The position numbers and the translations under genes are program-made. 64,000 nucleotides of DNA from Rouxiella sp. WC2420. GTDB lineage: Bacteria > Pseudomonadota > Gammaproteobacteria > Enterobacterales > Enterobacteriaceae. Below are positions 47,194 through 58,102 of the stretch, piece after piece. The notes under the pieces were generated by a model that saw nothing but the letters and a program-made list of their open reading frames with translations, had not been told where the DNA came from and did no database searches. Position 1 is the stretch's first letter. Every line of letters begins with the position of its first letter. The stretch spans positions 930,001-994,000 of the forward strand of contig NZ_CP165628.1 in NCBI RefSeq assembly GCF_041200025.1, in the 5' to 3' direction.

Positions 47194-48558
47194 TCAGGAA
47201 CATATCTCATAGCAAGGCACATAAGCCGTGCCAGGTAGTTTCATACGATGCTGAGCTACAAAACCTTGTAACAAGCTGTCCATCTTCTTCATCAGCAGCG
47301 GATCGCCATGCAGCTTGAACCGCCCGTTTTTTTGAATCGCGCGAATGCCCACTTCTTTGACATTACCGGCCACAATGCCCGAAAATGCGCGGCGTAAAGC
47401 GGCTGCCAGCTGCTCTGGTGGCTGGTTGAGATGCAGATTGAGATTAGCCATATTTTCATGGCTTGGCTCAAACGGCAGCTGCAAATCTGGCGCGATACGA
47501 ATCGACCAGTTGAAGCTGTAAGCATCGCCACTGTTACGACGGTTTTCTTTCACCAACGGCATGGCGCGCTTGAGCTGCCTTGCCACCTCGGTCGGATCGT
47601 CAATAATAATGGTGTAATGCTTTTGCGCTTCGTCGCCCAGCGTTTCGCGGATAAACGCGTCGAGTACGGTGAAGTAGTCAGCGCTTTCTTTCGGACCGGT
47701 GAGGATCAGCGGCAGTACCTGATCGCTGTTGGCCGGATCCATCAGAATCCCCAGCAAATACAGCAACTCTTCCGCTGTGCCCACACCACCAGGGAATATG
47801 ATGATGCCATGAGCAATACGCACAAAGGCCTCTAGACGTTTCTCGATATCTGGCATGATCACCAGCTCGTTTACCAGCGGGTTAGGCGGCTCGGCGGCAA
47901 TGATTGACGGTTCGGTCATCCCGATGAAACGGCTGTTTTTATAGCGCTGCTGTGCGTGGCCGACAGCGGCGCCTTTCATCGGAGCTTCCATCGCGCCAGG
48001 ACCGCATCCGGTACAGATATTCAGTTCGCGCAGACCCAACTGGCTACCGACGTTGCGTGCATACTGATATTCGATTTCGTTAATCGAATGGCCGCCCCAG
48101 CATACCACCATATTGGGGTCTTCATCCAGATGCAGGGTGCGGGCGTTGCGCAGGATGGAGAACACCAGGTTAGTTAGCTGGACCGAGTCCGTCAGGTCGA
48201 GATCCTGATAACGCCCTGCACTGCTGAGCTGCGCGTTAACGAACAGAATATCTCTCAACACGGCAAACAGGTTGGCCTGCAACGAGCGGATAATTCGCCC
48301 GTCGACAAACGCTTCTTCAGGCGGGTTTACCAGTTCAAGTTTTACGCCACGTTCGCGACGTAATACGTTGATATCAAAGCTTTCAAAGCGGTCCAGCAAC
48401 TCTTTGCTGCTGTCAGTCTGACTGCCACTGTTGAGCACAGCCAAAGAACAATTACGGAAGAGGCGATATAAGTCGCTGCTCGCAGTGCGTTTGAGCATGT
48501 CCACTTCCAACTGAGACAACAAATCCATTGAGCCAAGTGGGCTGATATGTGTAATCAA
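47194..48558 (-). CDS. ppnN: Pyrimidine/purine nucleotide 5'-monophosphate nucleosidase PpnN
   Basis: 454 residues, same length as E. coli PpnN (YgdH). The LOG-type Rossmann core has C-G-P-G-A-M-E-A-P and [10 protein letters not shown]. It releases ribose 5-phosphate from nucleoside monophosphates and is stimulated by (p)ppGpp. Start [10 protein letters not shown] is the family start. Confidence 0.96.
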   Translation of the reverse strand: MITHISPLGSMDLLSQLEVDMLKRTASSDLYRLFRNCSLAVLNSGSQTDSSKELLDRFESFDINVLRRERGVKLELVNPPEEAFVDGRIIRSLQANLFAVLRDILFVNAQLSSAGRYQDLDLTDSVQLTNLVFSILRNARTLHLDEDPNMVVCWGGHSINEIEYQYARNVGSQLGLRELNICTGCGPGAMEAPMKGAAVGHAQQRYKNSRFIGMTEPSIIAAEPPNPLVNELVIMPDIEKRLEAFVRIAHGIIIFPGGVGTAEELLYLLGILMDPANSDQVLPLILTGPKESADYFTVLDAFIRETLGDEAQKHYTIIIDDPTEVARQLKRAMPLVKENRRNSGDAYSFNWSIRIAPDLQLPFEPSHENMANLNLHLNQPPEQLAAALRRAFSGIVAGNVKEVGIRAIQKNGRFKLHGDPLLMKKMDSLLQGFVAQHRMKLPGTAYVPCYEICS

Positions 48559-48685
48559 AGTTGCTCCTTATTAACGCCGCGTTAATGATGTTTTGCGTGC
48601 TTGTTATTCTTTAACAGTAAACCTGTCCATAGGCTTTTACCATTGCTCGCCGACTGACAGCTCAGTTCTTGAACAAAGTGGGGCG

Positions 48686-49531
48686 TTATTGCCTGACAAG
48701 CCGCGCATTGGAAGGCTCAAACAGGAAATTCGCCCGCCATGGATTGATATCCAGACCGCCACGGCGGGTGTATCGTGCGTAAACTGCCAGGCGTGTTGGC
48801 TGGCAGAAGTGCAGCAGATCGTTAAAGATGCGCTCAACGCACTGCTCGTGGAATTCGTTATGATTTCGAAATGACACCAGATAACGCAGCAGGGCTTCGC
48901 GATCGATAGCCGGCCCGCGATACTGGATTTGCACCGAACCCCAATCGGGTTGATGGGTTATCAGGCAGTTGGATTTCAGCAAATGGCTGACCAGCGTTTC
49001 GTCGACTATTTTGTCACTGGTCGCATCAAGCAGATAATCGGTGCTGAAGGCATAATCTGTGATTTCAATATCTTGTGCGTCAATGCAAATCCCGGCGAAG
49101 CGGCCAATCGGCGCGCCCTCAACCTCACTCAAAGGACGCAGGACAACACTGACCTTACCCTGCGCACAGGCGCCTAGGTCGCTTTCCAAAGTACGTTGAA
49201 CACTGGCCCAGTCATCAAATTTTGTCTGATTAAAGCTGTTGAGATAGAGTTTAAAGCTCTTGGACTCGATCAGGCTTGCGCTGTCTGCTTCCAGGCTGAT
49301 TTCACCTACGGCGACCTGCGGCAAGCCCTTGGCGTTGAGCCATGACAGCTCGTACATCGTCCAGATATCTGCGCCGTGAAAAGGCAATGAATCTGGATAC
49401 AAGCCAAGCGGCTCACGGTTCATGCTGCGAGGCACCGCCTGAAGCAGAGTGGCGTCATACTGATCGCGATAAGGTGTCGCTTTGCCGAGAGTCAGTTGAG
49501 AAAGAGCGGGGTTATCCTGATAGGAAGACAT
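48686..49531 (-). CDS. queF: NADPH-dependent 7-cyano-7-deazaguanine reductase QueF
   Basis: 281 residues, the long (two-domain, YqcD-type) tunnelling-fold form. It reduces preQ0 to preQ1 for queuosine synthesis. The QueF motif E-S-K-S-F-K-L-Y binds substrate, and the catalytic Cys is in [12 protein letters not shown]. It is divergent from syd, as in E. coli. Confidence 0.96.
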   Translation of the reverse strand: MSSYQDNPALSQLTLGKATPYRDQYDATLLQAVPRSMNREPLGLYPDSLPFHGADIWTMYELSWLNAKGLPQVAVGEISLEADSASLIESKSFKLYLNSFNQTKFDDWASVQRTLESDLGACAQGKVSVVLRPLSEVEGAPIGRFAGICIDAQDIEITDYAFSTDYLLDATSDKIVDETLVSHLLKSNCLITHQPDWGSVQIQYRGPAIDREALLRYLVSFRNHNEFHEQCVERIFNDLLHFCQPTRLAVYARYTRRGGLDINPWRANFLFEPSNARLVRQ

Positions 49532-49623
49532 GCTGTCACCTTGATAAGAGATTGGTACAATAAAAAATAAATTGCGTTTGACCCTAGTTTAACGCACTGC
49601 TGACCCTGAAGATGAGAAAAAAT

Positions 49624-50172
49624 ATGGACCTTGAAGTTTCTGAAGCCCTGCGGGGGTTTACTCAGCGCTATGTTGACCTGTGGCAGCAGAAAACGGGCAA
49701 TGCTCCTGGCAGTGAAGAACTCTTTGGCGTGGAGTCCTCGTGCACCATTAGCCGCAGTGATAATCAAGTTTTTTGGCTTCCTCGGCCTTTTACACCGCCG
49801 TCTGAACTTGCTAACGTTGAAAGAGCGCTTGATTTGAACCTGCGTCCGGAAGCTCATGCCTTTTATACCTCACAGTTTTCCGGTGATATGCATGCCAGCT
49901 ATCTTAATCATACCTTTACCTTGGTTCAGGTCTGGAGTGAGGATGATTTTATCCGCCTACAGGAAAATTTAATTGGTCATTTGCTCACGCAAAAACGTCT
50001 CAAGCTTGAACCCACTGTTTTTCTGGCGACTACCGATTCGGAATTAATGCTACTCTCTTTAAGTAATTTAACCGGCGAAGTCATGCTGGAAGAGTTCGGC
50101 AGTAAAAAAAGAACGATCCTCTCGTCATCATTGTCCGAATTCCTTACAATGCTGGTCCCGCAAGTTCCCTGA
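49624..50172 (+). CDS. syd: SecY-interacting protein Syd
   Basis: 182 residues. Syd binds SecY at the inner face of the membrane and checks SecYEG assembly. Matching blocks include [12 protein letters not shown] and [16 protein letters not shown] nearer ATG 12 bases upstream is poorly placed relative to GAAG; the start M-D-L-E-V-S-E-A-L matches the family. csrB follows. Confidence 0.94.
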   Translation: MDLEVSEALRGFTQRYVDLWQQKTGNAPGSEELFGVESSCTISRSDNQVFWLPRPFTPPSELANVERALDLNLRPEAHAFYTSQFSGDMHASYLNHTFTLVQVWSEDDFIRLQENLIGHLLTQKRLKLEPTVFLATTDSELMLLSLSNLTGEVMLEEFGSKKRTILSSSLSEFLTMLVPQVP

Positions 50173-50203
50173 TTAAGTTTAAGGGAAATTTGGCTTACAA
50201 CCT

Positions 50204-50244
50204 TGTGAGAGATCTCTTACAAACTCTGTAAGAGATCTCTTATA
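50204..50244. promoter_or_regulatory. Two UvrY/GacA-type palindromes upstream of csrB
   Basis: TGTGAGAGATCTCTTACA and TGTAAGAGATCTCTTATA are two 18-bp copies separated by 5 bp. They match the TGTAAG-N6-CTTACA site bound by UvrY of the BarA-UvrY system, about 150 bp before the csrB start. Confidence 0.85.
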
Positions 50245-50392
50245 TTTCCTGCTAATAATTTCCGTGTTAATTATAATATTAACCATAAAACATAAGCTTA
50301 ACCTGTTTTGGCTCTCTTGGGGGGTATGTAAGGATAATGTAAGTCATACCGCTAGCCTTGTCACAAACCTCAAAATCGACGATTCTAAGTTT

Positions 50393-50750
50393 GTCGAAAG
50401 GAAGGCATGAGACAGAGCATTAGGATGATGACTGTTTCATAAAGAAGAGGACGACTCAGGAAGAGTCAGGATCGCATCGGATTATGCAAGGAAGTTTCAG
50501 GAAGAAACAAGGGACACCTCCAGGATGGAGATTGAGAGCCAAAACAGGAGTTTGGTGGGTCAGGAAGACTAAAGGATGAATGTCAGGATGACTAGGACGA
50601 TACGTCAGGATGAAAGTTGGACGCTGCAAGGGATGGCTGGTTAGGATAACCACAGGACAAGTTTTCACGGATTGAGCAGGGAGCACACAGGTAGCTGGAT
50701 TGCTATAAAACGAACCGGGGGTACTGTGCAAACAGTACCCCCAACTTTTT
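50393..50750 (+). ncRNA. csrB: CsrB, CsrA-sequestering RNA
   Basis: About 358 nt, starting GTCGAAAGGAAGG. It contains many AGGA/GGA motifs, most as CAGGA in hairpin loops (for example CTCAGGAAGAG, CTCCAGGATGGAG, GTCAGGATGAC), and ends AACGAACCGGGGGTACTGT with a strong terminator and TTTTT. E. coli CsrB binds about nine CsrA dimers and thereby controls carbon storage and motility. Its place between syd and yqcC is as in E. coli. The 5' end is estimated from homology. Confidence 0.93.
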
Positions 50751-50779
50751 GGATTTTTCCTCGAGTTAATCCCCCGAGA

Positions 50780-52027
50780 TTACCCAATAGCGCCAAGACT
50801 ATCTTCTTTCTTGCCTTGCGTTTTTGGCAGCAGGAAAACAGTGGCAATGATATCCAGTAAATAAATAGCCGCCAGCAGGCTAATTGCCGCAGTGAAGGCG
50901 ACCTTTGATGCCAGCATGCCAATCACTAACGGACCAAACCCCCCGACCCCACGCCCTAGATTAAATAACACGTTCTGCGCCGTAGCGCGCACGTTGACTG
51001 GGTAACTGTCAGAAATAAGGCCACCGTAGCCGCCAATCATGCCATTTACAAACAGGCCCATGATCGCACCGGCAAACAGCATCACTATTGGGTCGGTCAA
51101 CTGCGCGTATACGATGACCATTATCACCGCGCCAACTTGATAAATCAGGAAAATTTTCCAGCGCGCAAAGCGATCGGAGAGCACGCCAAACAGCCAGACT
51201 CCGAGCGTCATACCGATTACGGTCACGGCAGTCCATAACCCAGATTTAGTCAGCGAAAAACCAAAGTTTTTGGAAAGGTAGCTAGGCATCCAAATCATCA
51301 GGCCGTAATAACCGAAGTTTTGCACGGAGGTGAGGATCAAAATGCCTAAACTACATTTTGTCGTCTCACTATCTTTAAAAAGCAGGCGCAGGCGTGCCAT
51401 CAGCGATTCTTGCCTGGTTGATGCAGATTGTTTAATAAACTCTTCAGGTTCACCCATAGTTCTGCGGATCAGGAAAGAGAGCATTGCGGGCAGCAGTCCA
51501 ACCAGAAACATTCCGCGCCAGCCGATCAAGCCCAGCAGCAGCGGGGTGAGGAACGCTGCCATCAGCACGCCCAACTGCCACCCCATACCAACATAGGCCG
51601 AGGCTCGATTGCGCTTTTCAACTGGCCAGGCTTCGGCAATCAGTGCCATGCCAATACCAAATTCTCCTCCCAGACCGACGCCAGCCAGCGTGCGGTAGGT
51701 CAGCAGATCCCAATAGCCCTGAGCCACGGCGCATAGTCCGGTGAACAGTGAGAACATCAAAATAGTAAAAGTGAGTACGCGGATACGGCCAAATCGATCG
51801 CTAATCGGTCCGAAAATGACGCCCCCGAGCACTGCGCCTATCAGCGTCCAGGTTACCAGCGATCCGCTTTGCGAAGCATCAAGGTGCAGCTCGCTGGCTA
51901 TGGCCGGTAGCATAAAGCCCAAAATAAGTAGGTCAAAACCGTCCATCGCATAGCCGGAGACGGAGGCAATCATGGCTTTAACGGGGGTTGCGCGTTTTTT
52001 AATAGGTGTTATCGGTTTCGCAGGCAT
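50780..52027 (-). CDS. MFS transporter, aromatic acid/metabolite:H+ symporter type
   Basis: 415 residues with 12 predicted membrane segments. The first segment has D-G-F-D-L-L-I-L-G and the loop after the second has G-P-I-S-D-R-F-G-R, both typical of the AAHS/NanT-like branch, which takes up aromatic or other organic acids with protons. A cytoplasmic central loop separates the halves. It lies between csrB and yqcC, a position empty in E. coli, and has no adjacent catabolic genes, so the substrate stays unknown. Confidence 0.88.
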   Translation of the reverse strand: MPAKPITPIKKRATPVKAMIASVSGYAMDGFDLLILGFMLPAIASELHLDASQSGSLVTWTLIGAVLGGVIFGPISDRFGRIRVLTFTILMFSLFTGLCAVAQGYWDLLTYRTLAGVGLGGEFGIGMALIAEAWPVEKRNRASAYVGMGWQLGVLMAAFLTPLLLGLIGWRGMFLVGLLPAMLSFLIRRTMGEPEEFIKQSASTRQESLMARLRLLFKDSETTKCSLGILILTSVQNFGYYGLMIWMPSYLSKNFGFSLTKSGLWTAVTVIGMTLGVWLFGVLSDRFARWKIFLIYQVGAVIMVIVYAQLTDPIVMLFAGAIMGLFVNGMIGGYGGLISDSYPVNVRATAQNVLFNLGRGVGGFGPLVIGMLASKVAFTAAISLLAAIYLLDIIATVFLLPKTQGKKEDSLGAIG

Positions 52028-52241
52028 CTTTAAAGTCAGTTAATGTAAAGTGCGCCTATATTGCCCGTAGCTTTATTGCAGTACCAGTATGAAAAACTGA
52101 TAGTTGATTGTTGGGGGCTATGCTTAATAAAAAGTTTTGCCCGTCGCGCAGAAATTTGGGGAGCCGCGCCTTCAGTGCTATGCTTTGCCCCTTTTACGCG
52201 CGCCCCTCCAACCCGCCCGTATGTAATGCAGAGAGTGATCG

Positions 52242-52556
52242 ATGAGTACAGAAAACCAAGTCCGCGAGATATTGCAGGATATTGAGCAAGTTATGCGTGA
52301 ACTGTCTCTATGGCAGCCGATGCCGCCTGAGCCAGATGCATTCGAAAGTAAAGAACCTTTTTCGGTAGATACCATGTCGGCCGAGCAGTGGTTGCAGTGG
52401 GTGTTGATCCCGCGCATGCACGCAATTCTGGCCGCCGAGGCGAGTTTACCGACCCGTTTTGCCATTACTCCTTATTATGAAATGGCTCTGCCCGATCAGA
52501 TTCGCCTGCATAATGAGCTGCAACGCCTTGATGATTTACTGAACATAGAAGACTGA
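52242..52556 (+). CDS. yqcC: YqcC family protein (DUF446)
   Basis: 104 residues, small helical cytoplasmic protein. The family block E-W-L-Q-W-V-L-I-P-R-M-H (here Q-W-L-Q-W) and P-Y-Y-E-M-A-L are intact. Function unknown. The stop is one base before the truC start, so the two are translated together. Confidence 0.94.
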   Translation: MSTENQVREILQDIEQVMRELSLWQPMPPEPDAFESKEPFSVDTMSAEQWLQWVLIPRMHAILAAEASLPTRFAITPYYEMALPDQIRLHNELQRLDDLLNIED

Positions 52557-52557
52557 C

Positions 52558-53328
52558 ATGCTGGAAATTTTGTTTCAGGACGAGCATTTGATCGCGGTGA
52601 ACAAGCCTGCGGGTATGCTGGTCCATCGTAGTTGGCTTGACCGGCATGAAACCGTTTTTGTGATGCAAACTCTGCGCGATCAGATTGGTCAGCACGTGTT
52701 TACCGTGCATCGTCTTGATAAACCGACCTCAGGCGTATTGTTGCTGGCATTGTCGAGCGAGGTTGCGCGTTTGCTTTCACAGCAGTTTGAACTTCACCAA
52801 ATGAACAAGGTTTATCACGCCGTGGTGAGGGGTTACGTGATGGAAGATGGCACGGTCGATTACGCGCTGACTGAAGAGCAGGACAAAATTGCGGACAAGT
52901 TTGCGACTCAGGATAAACCGGCCCAGCCAGCAGTCAGCCATTATCGCGTATTGGCTCGAAAAGAGATGCCAGTAGCCATTGGCAAGTACGAAACTGCGCG
53001 CTATAGCCTGGTCGAGTTAACGCCGGAAACCGGGCGTAAGCATCAGTTGCGTCGTCATATGACGCATTTGCGGCATCCAATTATCGGCGATACGGCTCAC
53101 GGTGACCTCAAGCAGAATCGCGGTATGGCACAGCATTTTGACTGTCCAGGATTGATGCTGCATGCCAGCCATATGCAGCTGGATCATCCGATTAGCGGCG
53201 AACCATTGACGATCACTGCGCCATGGGACAGCCGCTGGCAGCAGTTAGTAACACGCTTTGACTGGCTAGGCTGCGCGAGCGAGTTGGAAAGGGTTGAGTT
53301 TCCTGAGCAGGCGGGTCAGGATAGTTAA
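52558..53328 (+). CDS. truC: tRNA pseudouridine(65) synthase TruC
   Basis: 256 residues, RluA-type synthase. The catalytic Asp54 lies in [10 protein letters not shown]. It isomerises U65 in tRNA(Ile1) and tRNA(Asp). The C-terminal G-R-K-H-Q-L-R-R-H motif is conserved. Member of the yqcC-truC-yqcA operon. Confidence 0.96.
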   Translation: MLEILFQDEHLIAVNKPAGMLVHRSWLDRHETVFVMQTLRDQIGQHVFTVHRLDKPTSGVLLLALSSEVARLLSQQFELHQMNKVYHAVVRGYVMEDGTVDYALTEEQDKIADKFATQDKPAQPAVSHYRVLARKEMPVAIGKYETARYSLVELTPETGRKHQLRRHMTHLRHPIIGDTAHGDLKQNRGMAQHFDCPGLMLHASHMQLDHPISGEPLTITAPWDSRWQQLVTRFDWLGCASELERVEFPEQAGQDS

Positions 53329-53360
53329 CAATTCAGGATTCAATTAAGGGAGAAATCGGT

Positions 53361-53810
53361 ATGGCTGAGATTGGTATTTTTGTAGGTACCGTTTACGGGA
53401 ATGCGTTGTTGGTGGCGGAAGAAGCCGAAACACTGCTCAAGAAGCAGGGGCATCAGGTTAAAGTGTTTGAAGAAGGCACGTTGGAAGCCTGGCAATATTA
53501 TCGCCATCATTACGTGTTAATCGTTACCTCAACCACTGGTCAGGCCGATTTACCCGACAGTATTGCACCTTTGTATGAGGCAATTCGCGATAAGATTGGC
53601 TATCAGCCCGAGCTGCGTTATGGCCTGATTGCGCTCGGCGACAGCAGCTATGATTTCTTCTGTGGCGGCGGTCATAAGATGGATGACATGCTGCAAGAGC
53701 AGGGGGCAAATCGCATGGGCGAGATGCTGGAAATCGATGCGATTGAACACCCAGAGCCAGAGTTGGTAGCACTGCCATGGGTTGAGAAATGGGCGACGCA
53801 AATCGTCTAA
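53361..53810 (+). CDS. yqcA: Flavodoxin-like protein YqcA
   Basis: 149 residues, FMN-binding short flavodoxin of the MioC type. The phosphate loop is G-T-V-Y-G-N-A, followed by [12 protein letters not shown] and L-G-D-S-S-Y-D-F-F. Redox partner unknown. The gene ends beside an ERIC-like palindrome that separates it from convergent yaeH. Confidence 0.95.
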   Translation: MAEIGIFVGTVYGNALLVAEEAETLLKKQGHQVKVFEEGTLEAWQYYRHHYVLIVTSTTGQADLPDSIAPLYEAIRDKIGYQPELRYGLIALGDSSYDFFCGGGHKMDDMLQEQGANRMGEMLEIDAIEHPEPELVALPWVEKWATQIV

Positions 53811-53816
53811 TCTTGA

Positions 53817-53930
53817 TCATCTTTCGAGCTTGTCTGCCTTCGTGCCCCCCAGTAACTGAATCGTGTGTCAGTTACTGGGGGTCACTGAGTTATCGCCTTC
53901 CTGCCCCTCGGAATCTTTGAGTCTTCATTC
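53817..53930. repeat. Diverged ERIC-like palindromic element
   Basis: The sequence follows the ERIC layout seen at rlmM (TTGTCTGC, CCCC-AGT-ACTGA, TGTCAG, GGGG, then GCCTTCCTGC), with a core of two perfect 14-base arms, CCCCCAGTAACTGA and its complement at 53868-53881. It lies between two convergent genes and may also end both transcripts. Confidence 0.55.
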
Positions 53931-53950
53931 AAGAGTACGAAAGAAAATAT

Positions 53951-54340
53951 TTATCGGCCGCTGGTCAGTTTTTCGAGGTCAGATTCAATCTCGGAAATCT
54001 TGTTGGCAACAACCGATTCCAGGTGACGCAGGTCATCGAGAATTTTGCGCTTAAGATCGACTTCAATTTGTTCGCGCTGGCAGATTTGGTCCAGCTCGTC
54101 GATGACATAGCGGAGATTGGGGCTAATCTCGTTAATCTCTTTGTAACCTTGTCCGGCATTGTCTGCGGCGATGGTTTTACGCTGACGCGGGTATTTGAAT
54201 TTTACGCTTTTGGCAAAAAACTCACCTTTGTCTTTACGGAAGTAAATCTTGAGAATGTCGTTATTTGCTTCTTGACGCAGACTGTAGCGATCCACGTCAT
54301 CAGGATTAGTGATCCCCAAGCCTTTCAGATTGTCATACAT
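53951..54340 (-). CDS. yaeH: YaeH family protein (DUF3461)
   Basis: 129 residues, near-identical to E. coli YaeH ([13 protein letters not shown]). It has an N-terminal compact part and a C-terminal helical, coiled-coil-like tail (E-I-E-S-D-L-E-K-L). Function unknown. In E. coli too it is a neighbour of dapD. Confidence 0.95.
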   Translation of the reverse strand: MYDNLKGLGITNPDDVDRYSLRQEANNDILKIYFRKDKGEFFAKSVKFKYPRQRKTIAADNAGQGYKEINEISPNLRYVIDELDQICQREQIEVDLKRKILDDLRHLESVVANKISEIESDLEKLTSGR

Positions 54341-54400
54341 GCGGCACCTTCCTTTTATTGTTTAAACTTATCGTTTATACCAAAACGCCGAAAACACCTT

Positions 54401-54426
54401 AAAAAAAAGCGGGTTAATAAACCCGC
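54401..54426 (-). terminator. Terminator of dapD
   Basis: On the minus strand GCGGGTT pairs with AACCCGC and is followed by eight Ts. Confidence 0.88.
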
Positions 54427-54435
54427 CTCTCTAGT

Positions 54436-55257
54436 TTAGTCGATAGAGCGTAATAACTCATTAAGGCCGGTTTTGCCTAACGTTTTGGCATCAACCTTTT
54501 TAACGATCACTGCACAGTACAGGCTATATTTGCCATCTTTTGACGGCAGATTGCCTGAAACTACCACTGAACCTGCGGGAACGCGACCGTAATGGATTTC
54601 ACCCGTTTCGCGGTCATAAATTTTGGTACTCTGGCCGATGTAAACGCCCATGGAAATCACACAGCCGTCTTCAACAATTACGCCTTCGACAATTTCTGAA
54701 CGCGCGCCGATAAAGCAGTTGTCGCCGATGATGGTCGGGTTGGCCTGCAGTGGTTCCAGTACGCCGCCGATGCCTACGCCGCCAGAAAGGTGCACGTTTT
54801 TACCGATTTGCGCACATGAACCCACGGTAGCCCAGGTATCAACCATAGTGCCTTCATCCACGTAGGCGCCGATATTCACATATGACGGCATCAGAACCAC
54901 GTTGCGTGCAATGAACGAACCTTTGCGCACGGCGGCGGGAGGCACTACGCGAAAGCCTTCACGTTTGAAGCGCGCTTCGTCATAGTCGGCAAATTTCATG
55001 GGTACTTTGTCGTAGAAACGGTTTTCCGCACCTTCCATCACTTCATTATCATTGATGCGGAAAGAGAGCAGTACCGCCTTTTTCAACCATTGATGGGTCA
55101 CCCACTCGCCGTCAATCTTTTCGGCAACGCGCAGTTCGCCGCTGTCGATTTTATTGATAACCAGGTTAACCGCGTCGCGTGTTGCGTTGTCAACGTTAGC
55201 CGGAGTTATGTCGGCACGGCGCTCGAAGGCCTGTTCAATGACGGTTTGCAATTCCAT
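54436..55257 (-). CDS. dapD: Tetrahydrodipicolinate N-succinyltransferase DapD
   Basis: 273 residues. It transfers succinyl from succinyl-CoA to tetrahydrodipicolinate in the lysine/diaminopimelate pathway. A helical N-terminal part is followed by a left-handed beta-helix of hexapeptide repeats (for example [15 protein letters not shown]). The frame is open 15 codons upstream, but M-E-L-Q-T-V-I-E is the family start. It follows glnD on the minus strand with a 57-base gap. Confidence 0.97.
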   Translation of the reverse strand: MELQTVIEQAFERRADITPANVDNATRDAVNLVINKIDSGELRVAEKIDGEWVTHQWLKKAVLLSFRINDNEVMEGAENRFYDKVPMKFADYDEARFKREGFRVVPPAAVRKGSFIARNVVLMPSYVNIGAYVDEGTMVDTWATVGSCAQIGKNVHLSGGVGIGGVLEPLQANPTIIGDNCFIGARSEIVEGVIVEDGCVISMGVYIGQSTKIYDRETGEIHYGRVPAGSVVVSGNLPSKDGKYSLYCAVIVKKVDAKTLGKTGLNELLRSID

Positions 55258-55314
55258 ACTATTCTCTTTATCTGCTAGTGATGTTGAAAGTAAAAAAGCC
55301 AAGCGTTATTTGTA

Positions 55315-58011
55315 TCATATTTTGTCGAACGGATTGAGCACCTCGGTCAATCTTCGCTGAATTTCCCTGCGGGTTTGCTTGTCCAGCGCACGACGATCGC
55401 TGTTGGCTAAAATAAACAAATCCTCTACGCGCTCGCCGATGGTCGAAATCCTTGCGCCGTGCAGTGAAAGACCCAAATCTGAGAATACTTCCCCCACGCG
55501 TGCCAACAAGCCCGGTTGGTCCAGCGCGATTAGCTCCATGTAGGTTTTGCGATCAGTATGCGTTGGCAGGAAACTGACTTCGGTCGGCACGCTGAAATTG
55601 CGCAGCTTGGGCGACGGACGACGGGCACGAGGCGGCTGGTAGGCCTGAAGCATTGCCTGTTCCAGCGCGAAACGAGTAGTTTCGTGGCGGTCTTGCGTCA
55701 GCGGATTGCCGTCCGGTTCGAGCACGATAAAGGTGTCCATTGCCATGCCGTCGCGGTTGGTAAAGATCTGTGCATCGTGGATGCTCAGATTTCGCCTGTC
55801 CAGTTCCCCCGCCACGGCAGCAAAAAGATAAGGTTTGTCCGGGCTCCAGATAAAGATCTCGGTTCCGCCGCGCGTCGCCTGATGACTCACCAGCACCAGT
55901 GGTTTGGTGGAGTCGTGATCGAGCAAGTGGCGGGCGTGCCAGGCCAGCTGATTTGGCGTGTGACGCAGGAAGTAATCGGAACGGCAGCGGCTCCAGATAT
56001 GATGCAACGCCTCTTCGTCGATATTGTCCATACGCAGCAGCGCCAAGGCCTGCAATCGATGATGGCGCACCCGCTCGCGCAGGTCCGGAGTATGTTGCGT
56101 GCCGCGACGCAGCTGTTTTTCAGTGGCGAAATACAGTTCGCGTATCAGGCTCTGCTTCCAGCTGTTCCACAGCGTTTCATTGGTCGCGCAGATATCTGCC
56201 ACCGTCAGGCACACCAGGTAGCGCAGGCGGTTTTCAGTCTTCATCTCGGCTGCGAACTGCTGAATTTCAGTAGGATCCTGAATATCGCGACGTTGAGCGG
56301 TGACAGACATGAGTAAGTGACAGCGCACCAGCCACGAAACCAGCTGACTGTCTACGGAACTCAGCCCGTGCAGCTCGGCGAACTCTTGTGCATCGTGTGC
56401 ACCCAGCACTGAGTGATCGCCGCCACGGCCTTTGGCAATGTCATGGAACAGCGCCGCCATCAGCAAAAGTTCTGGCTGCGGCAGGCGTGGGAACAGGTCG
56501 ACACACAGTGGATGGCGCGGACGAGTATTTTCATCGGCGAAACTTTCCAGCTTTTGCAGCACGCGAACGGTATGTTCATCGACAGTGTAGGCATGGAACA
56601 AGTCGAACTGCATCTGGCCGACAATCAGGCCCCACTGCGGCATGTAGGCCCATAGCACGCTGTGGCGATGCATAGGCACCAGTGCTCGTGAAACGGCTCC
56701 CGGATGACGCAAAATAGCCATAAAAATTTCACGCGCTTCGGGGATCATGCACAGCGGCGTTTGCAAATGACGACGGGTGCGGCGCAGCAGGCGCACGGTG
56801 GTCGAATAAATGCCTTTGATTTCCCGATGGCGGACCATCAGGTAAAACATGCTGATAATCGCCTGCGGCTCGCGGTCAAACAGTGTTTCGTCGCGAACGT
56901 CGATAAGGTCGCCGCGCAGCTGGAAGTTGTGGTCCAGCGGGCGCGGTTTTTCATTTGGCCCGATAGCCAAAATCGCCTCATCAAACAGTTGCAGCAGCAT
57001 CTGATTCAGCTCGCCGACGCGGCGGGTCATGCGGTAGAAGTCTTTCATCATCCGCTCGACCGGCTCATTGCCTTCACCCTGATATTGCAAAAGTTGAGCA
57101 ACGTTGAGCTGACGATCAAACAGCAGGCGGTTATCGTAGCGGTTGAGGATCAGATGCAGCGCAAAACGGATACGCCACAGGAAACTCTGACATTCGTTTA
57201 TTTCATTGCGCTCGGCCTTGGTCAGGAAGCCGAAACTGACCATTTCGTCCAGCGACGTGGCACCAAAGTGGCGACGCGCAACCCATAAAAGGGTGTGGAT
57301 ATCACGCAGGCCGCCGGGGCTGCTTTTTATATCCGGCTCGAGGTTATAGCTGGTGCCGTGGTAGCGCTGATGGCGTTCATTCTGCTCGGCGATTTTCGCC
57401 CGGAAGAAGGTTGGAGAGGGCCAAAAACCGTCGCTGAAGATGTGCTTTTGCATATTCAAAAACAGAGCGACATCGCCGCAAATCAGGCGCGATTCAATCA
57501 GGTTGGTAGCAACGGTAAGGTCTGCCAGGCCTTCCAGCAAACATTCTTCCAACGTGCGCACGCTGTGGCCAACTTCAAGCTTGAGGTCCCACAGCAGGGT
57601 AATCAGTTCACCAATGCGCTGCGCCTGATCTTCGTTAAGACGTTTCTGGCTGAGGACCAGCACGTCAATGTCTGAAAGCGGATGCAGCTCACCGCGACCA
57701 TAGCCGCCAACGGCCACCATTGCAGTTTCAGGAATTTTATCAAAACCATAGAAGATCCACAGTCGTTGCAGCATCTGATCGATATACAGCGCCCGAGCGG
57801 CAACCAGCTCCTCGACGCGTTGCCCGCAGTTAAACGCGTCGGCCAGCCAAAGCTGGAATTCATCCATGTGCTGTTTCAGCGATTGGCGATCCAGCTCGTT
57901 ATCTTTATATGTTGAGGGCGAAGCGGGTTTGTCAGGGAATGCGCGGGTAATCTCGACCGGCAGGGGCAAGGCTAGATGGATAAGATTTTTAGACAGAAAT
58001 GAATCAGACAT
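55315..58011 (-). CDS. glnD: PII uridylyltransferase / uridylyl-removing enzyme GlnD
   Basis: 898 residues (E. coli 890). It senses glutamine and adds or removes UMP on PII. The nucleotidyltransferase motif is [15 protein letters not shown], the HD hydrolase motif [13 protein letters not shown], and two ACT domains close the protein (V-E-D-L-F-I-L-A near the end). The first ~45 residues differ from E. coli. An ATG 14 codons upstream is possible, but the one used is preferred. Confidence 0.95.
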   Translation of the reverse strand: MSDSFLSKNLIHLALPLPVEITRAFPDKPASPSTYKDNELDRQSLKQHMDEFQLWLADAFNCGQRVEELVAARALYIDQMLQRLWIFYGFDKIPETAMVAVGGYGRGELHPLSDIDVLVLSQKRLNEDQAQRIGELITLLWDLKLEVGHSVRTLEECLLEGLADLTVATNLIESRLICGDVALFLNMQKHIFSDGFWPSPTFFRAKIAEQNERHQRYHGTSYNLEPDIKSSPGGLRDIHTLLWVARRHFGATSLDEMVSFGFLTKAERNEINECQSFLWRIRFALHLILNRYDNRLLFDRQLNVAQLLQYQGEGNEPVERMMKDFYRMTRRVGELNQMLLQLFDEAILAIGPNEKPRPLDHNFQLRGDLIDVRDETLFDREPQAIISMFYLMVRHREIKGIYSTTVRLLRRTRRHLQTPLCMIPEAREIFMAILRHPGAVSRALVPMHRHSVLWAYMPQWGLIVGQMQFDLFHAYTVDEHTVRVLQKLESFADENTRPRHPLCVDLFPRLPQPELLLMAALFHDIAKGRGGDHSVLGAHDAQEFAELHGLSSVDSQLVSWLVRCHLLMSVTAQRRDIQDPTEIQQFAAEMKTENRLRYLVCLTVADICATNETLWNSWKQSLIRELYFATEKQLRRGTQHTPDLRERVRHHRLQALALLRMDNIDEEALHHIWSRCRSDYFLRHTPNQLAWHARHLLDHDSTKPLVLVSHQATRGGTEIFIWSPDKPYLFAAVAGELDRRNLSIHDAQIFTNRDGMAMDTFIVLEPDGNPLTQDRHETTRFALEQAMLQAYQPPRARRPSPKLRNFSVPTEVSFLPTHTDRKTYMELIALDQPGLLARVGEVFSDLGLSLHGARISTIGERVEDLFILANSDRRALDKQTRREIQRRLTEVLNPFDKI

Positions 58012-58102
58012 AAGTGCGTAGCCCTGCATTGATGTAAATAGACGACAAGACACTATGATAAAAAAGCCGACTTTTGCGCCGGCTTCGAAATTTTTTCAAG
58101 AC

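Noticed and set aside
50456-50731. 91-codon minus-strand frame
   Set aside because: It lies inside CsrB, whose repeated GGA motifs create open frames by chance.
55558-56316. 252-codon plus-strand frame
   Set aside because: Antisense shadow of glnD.
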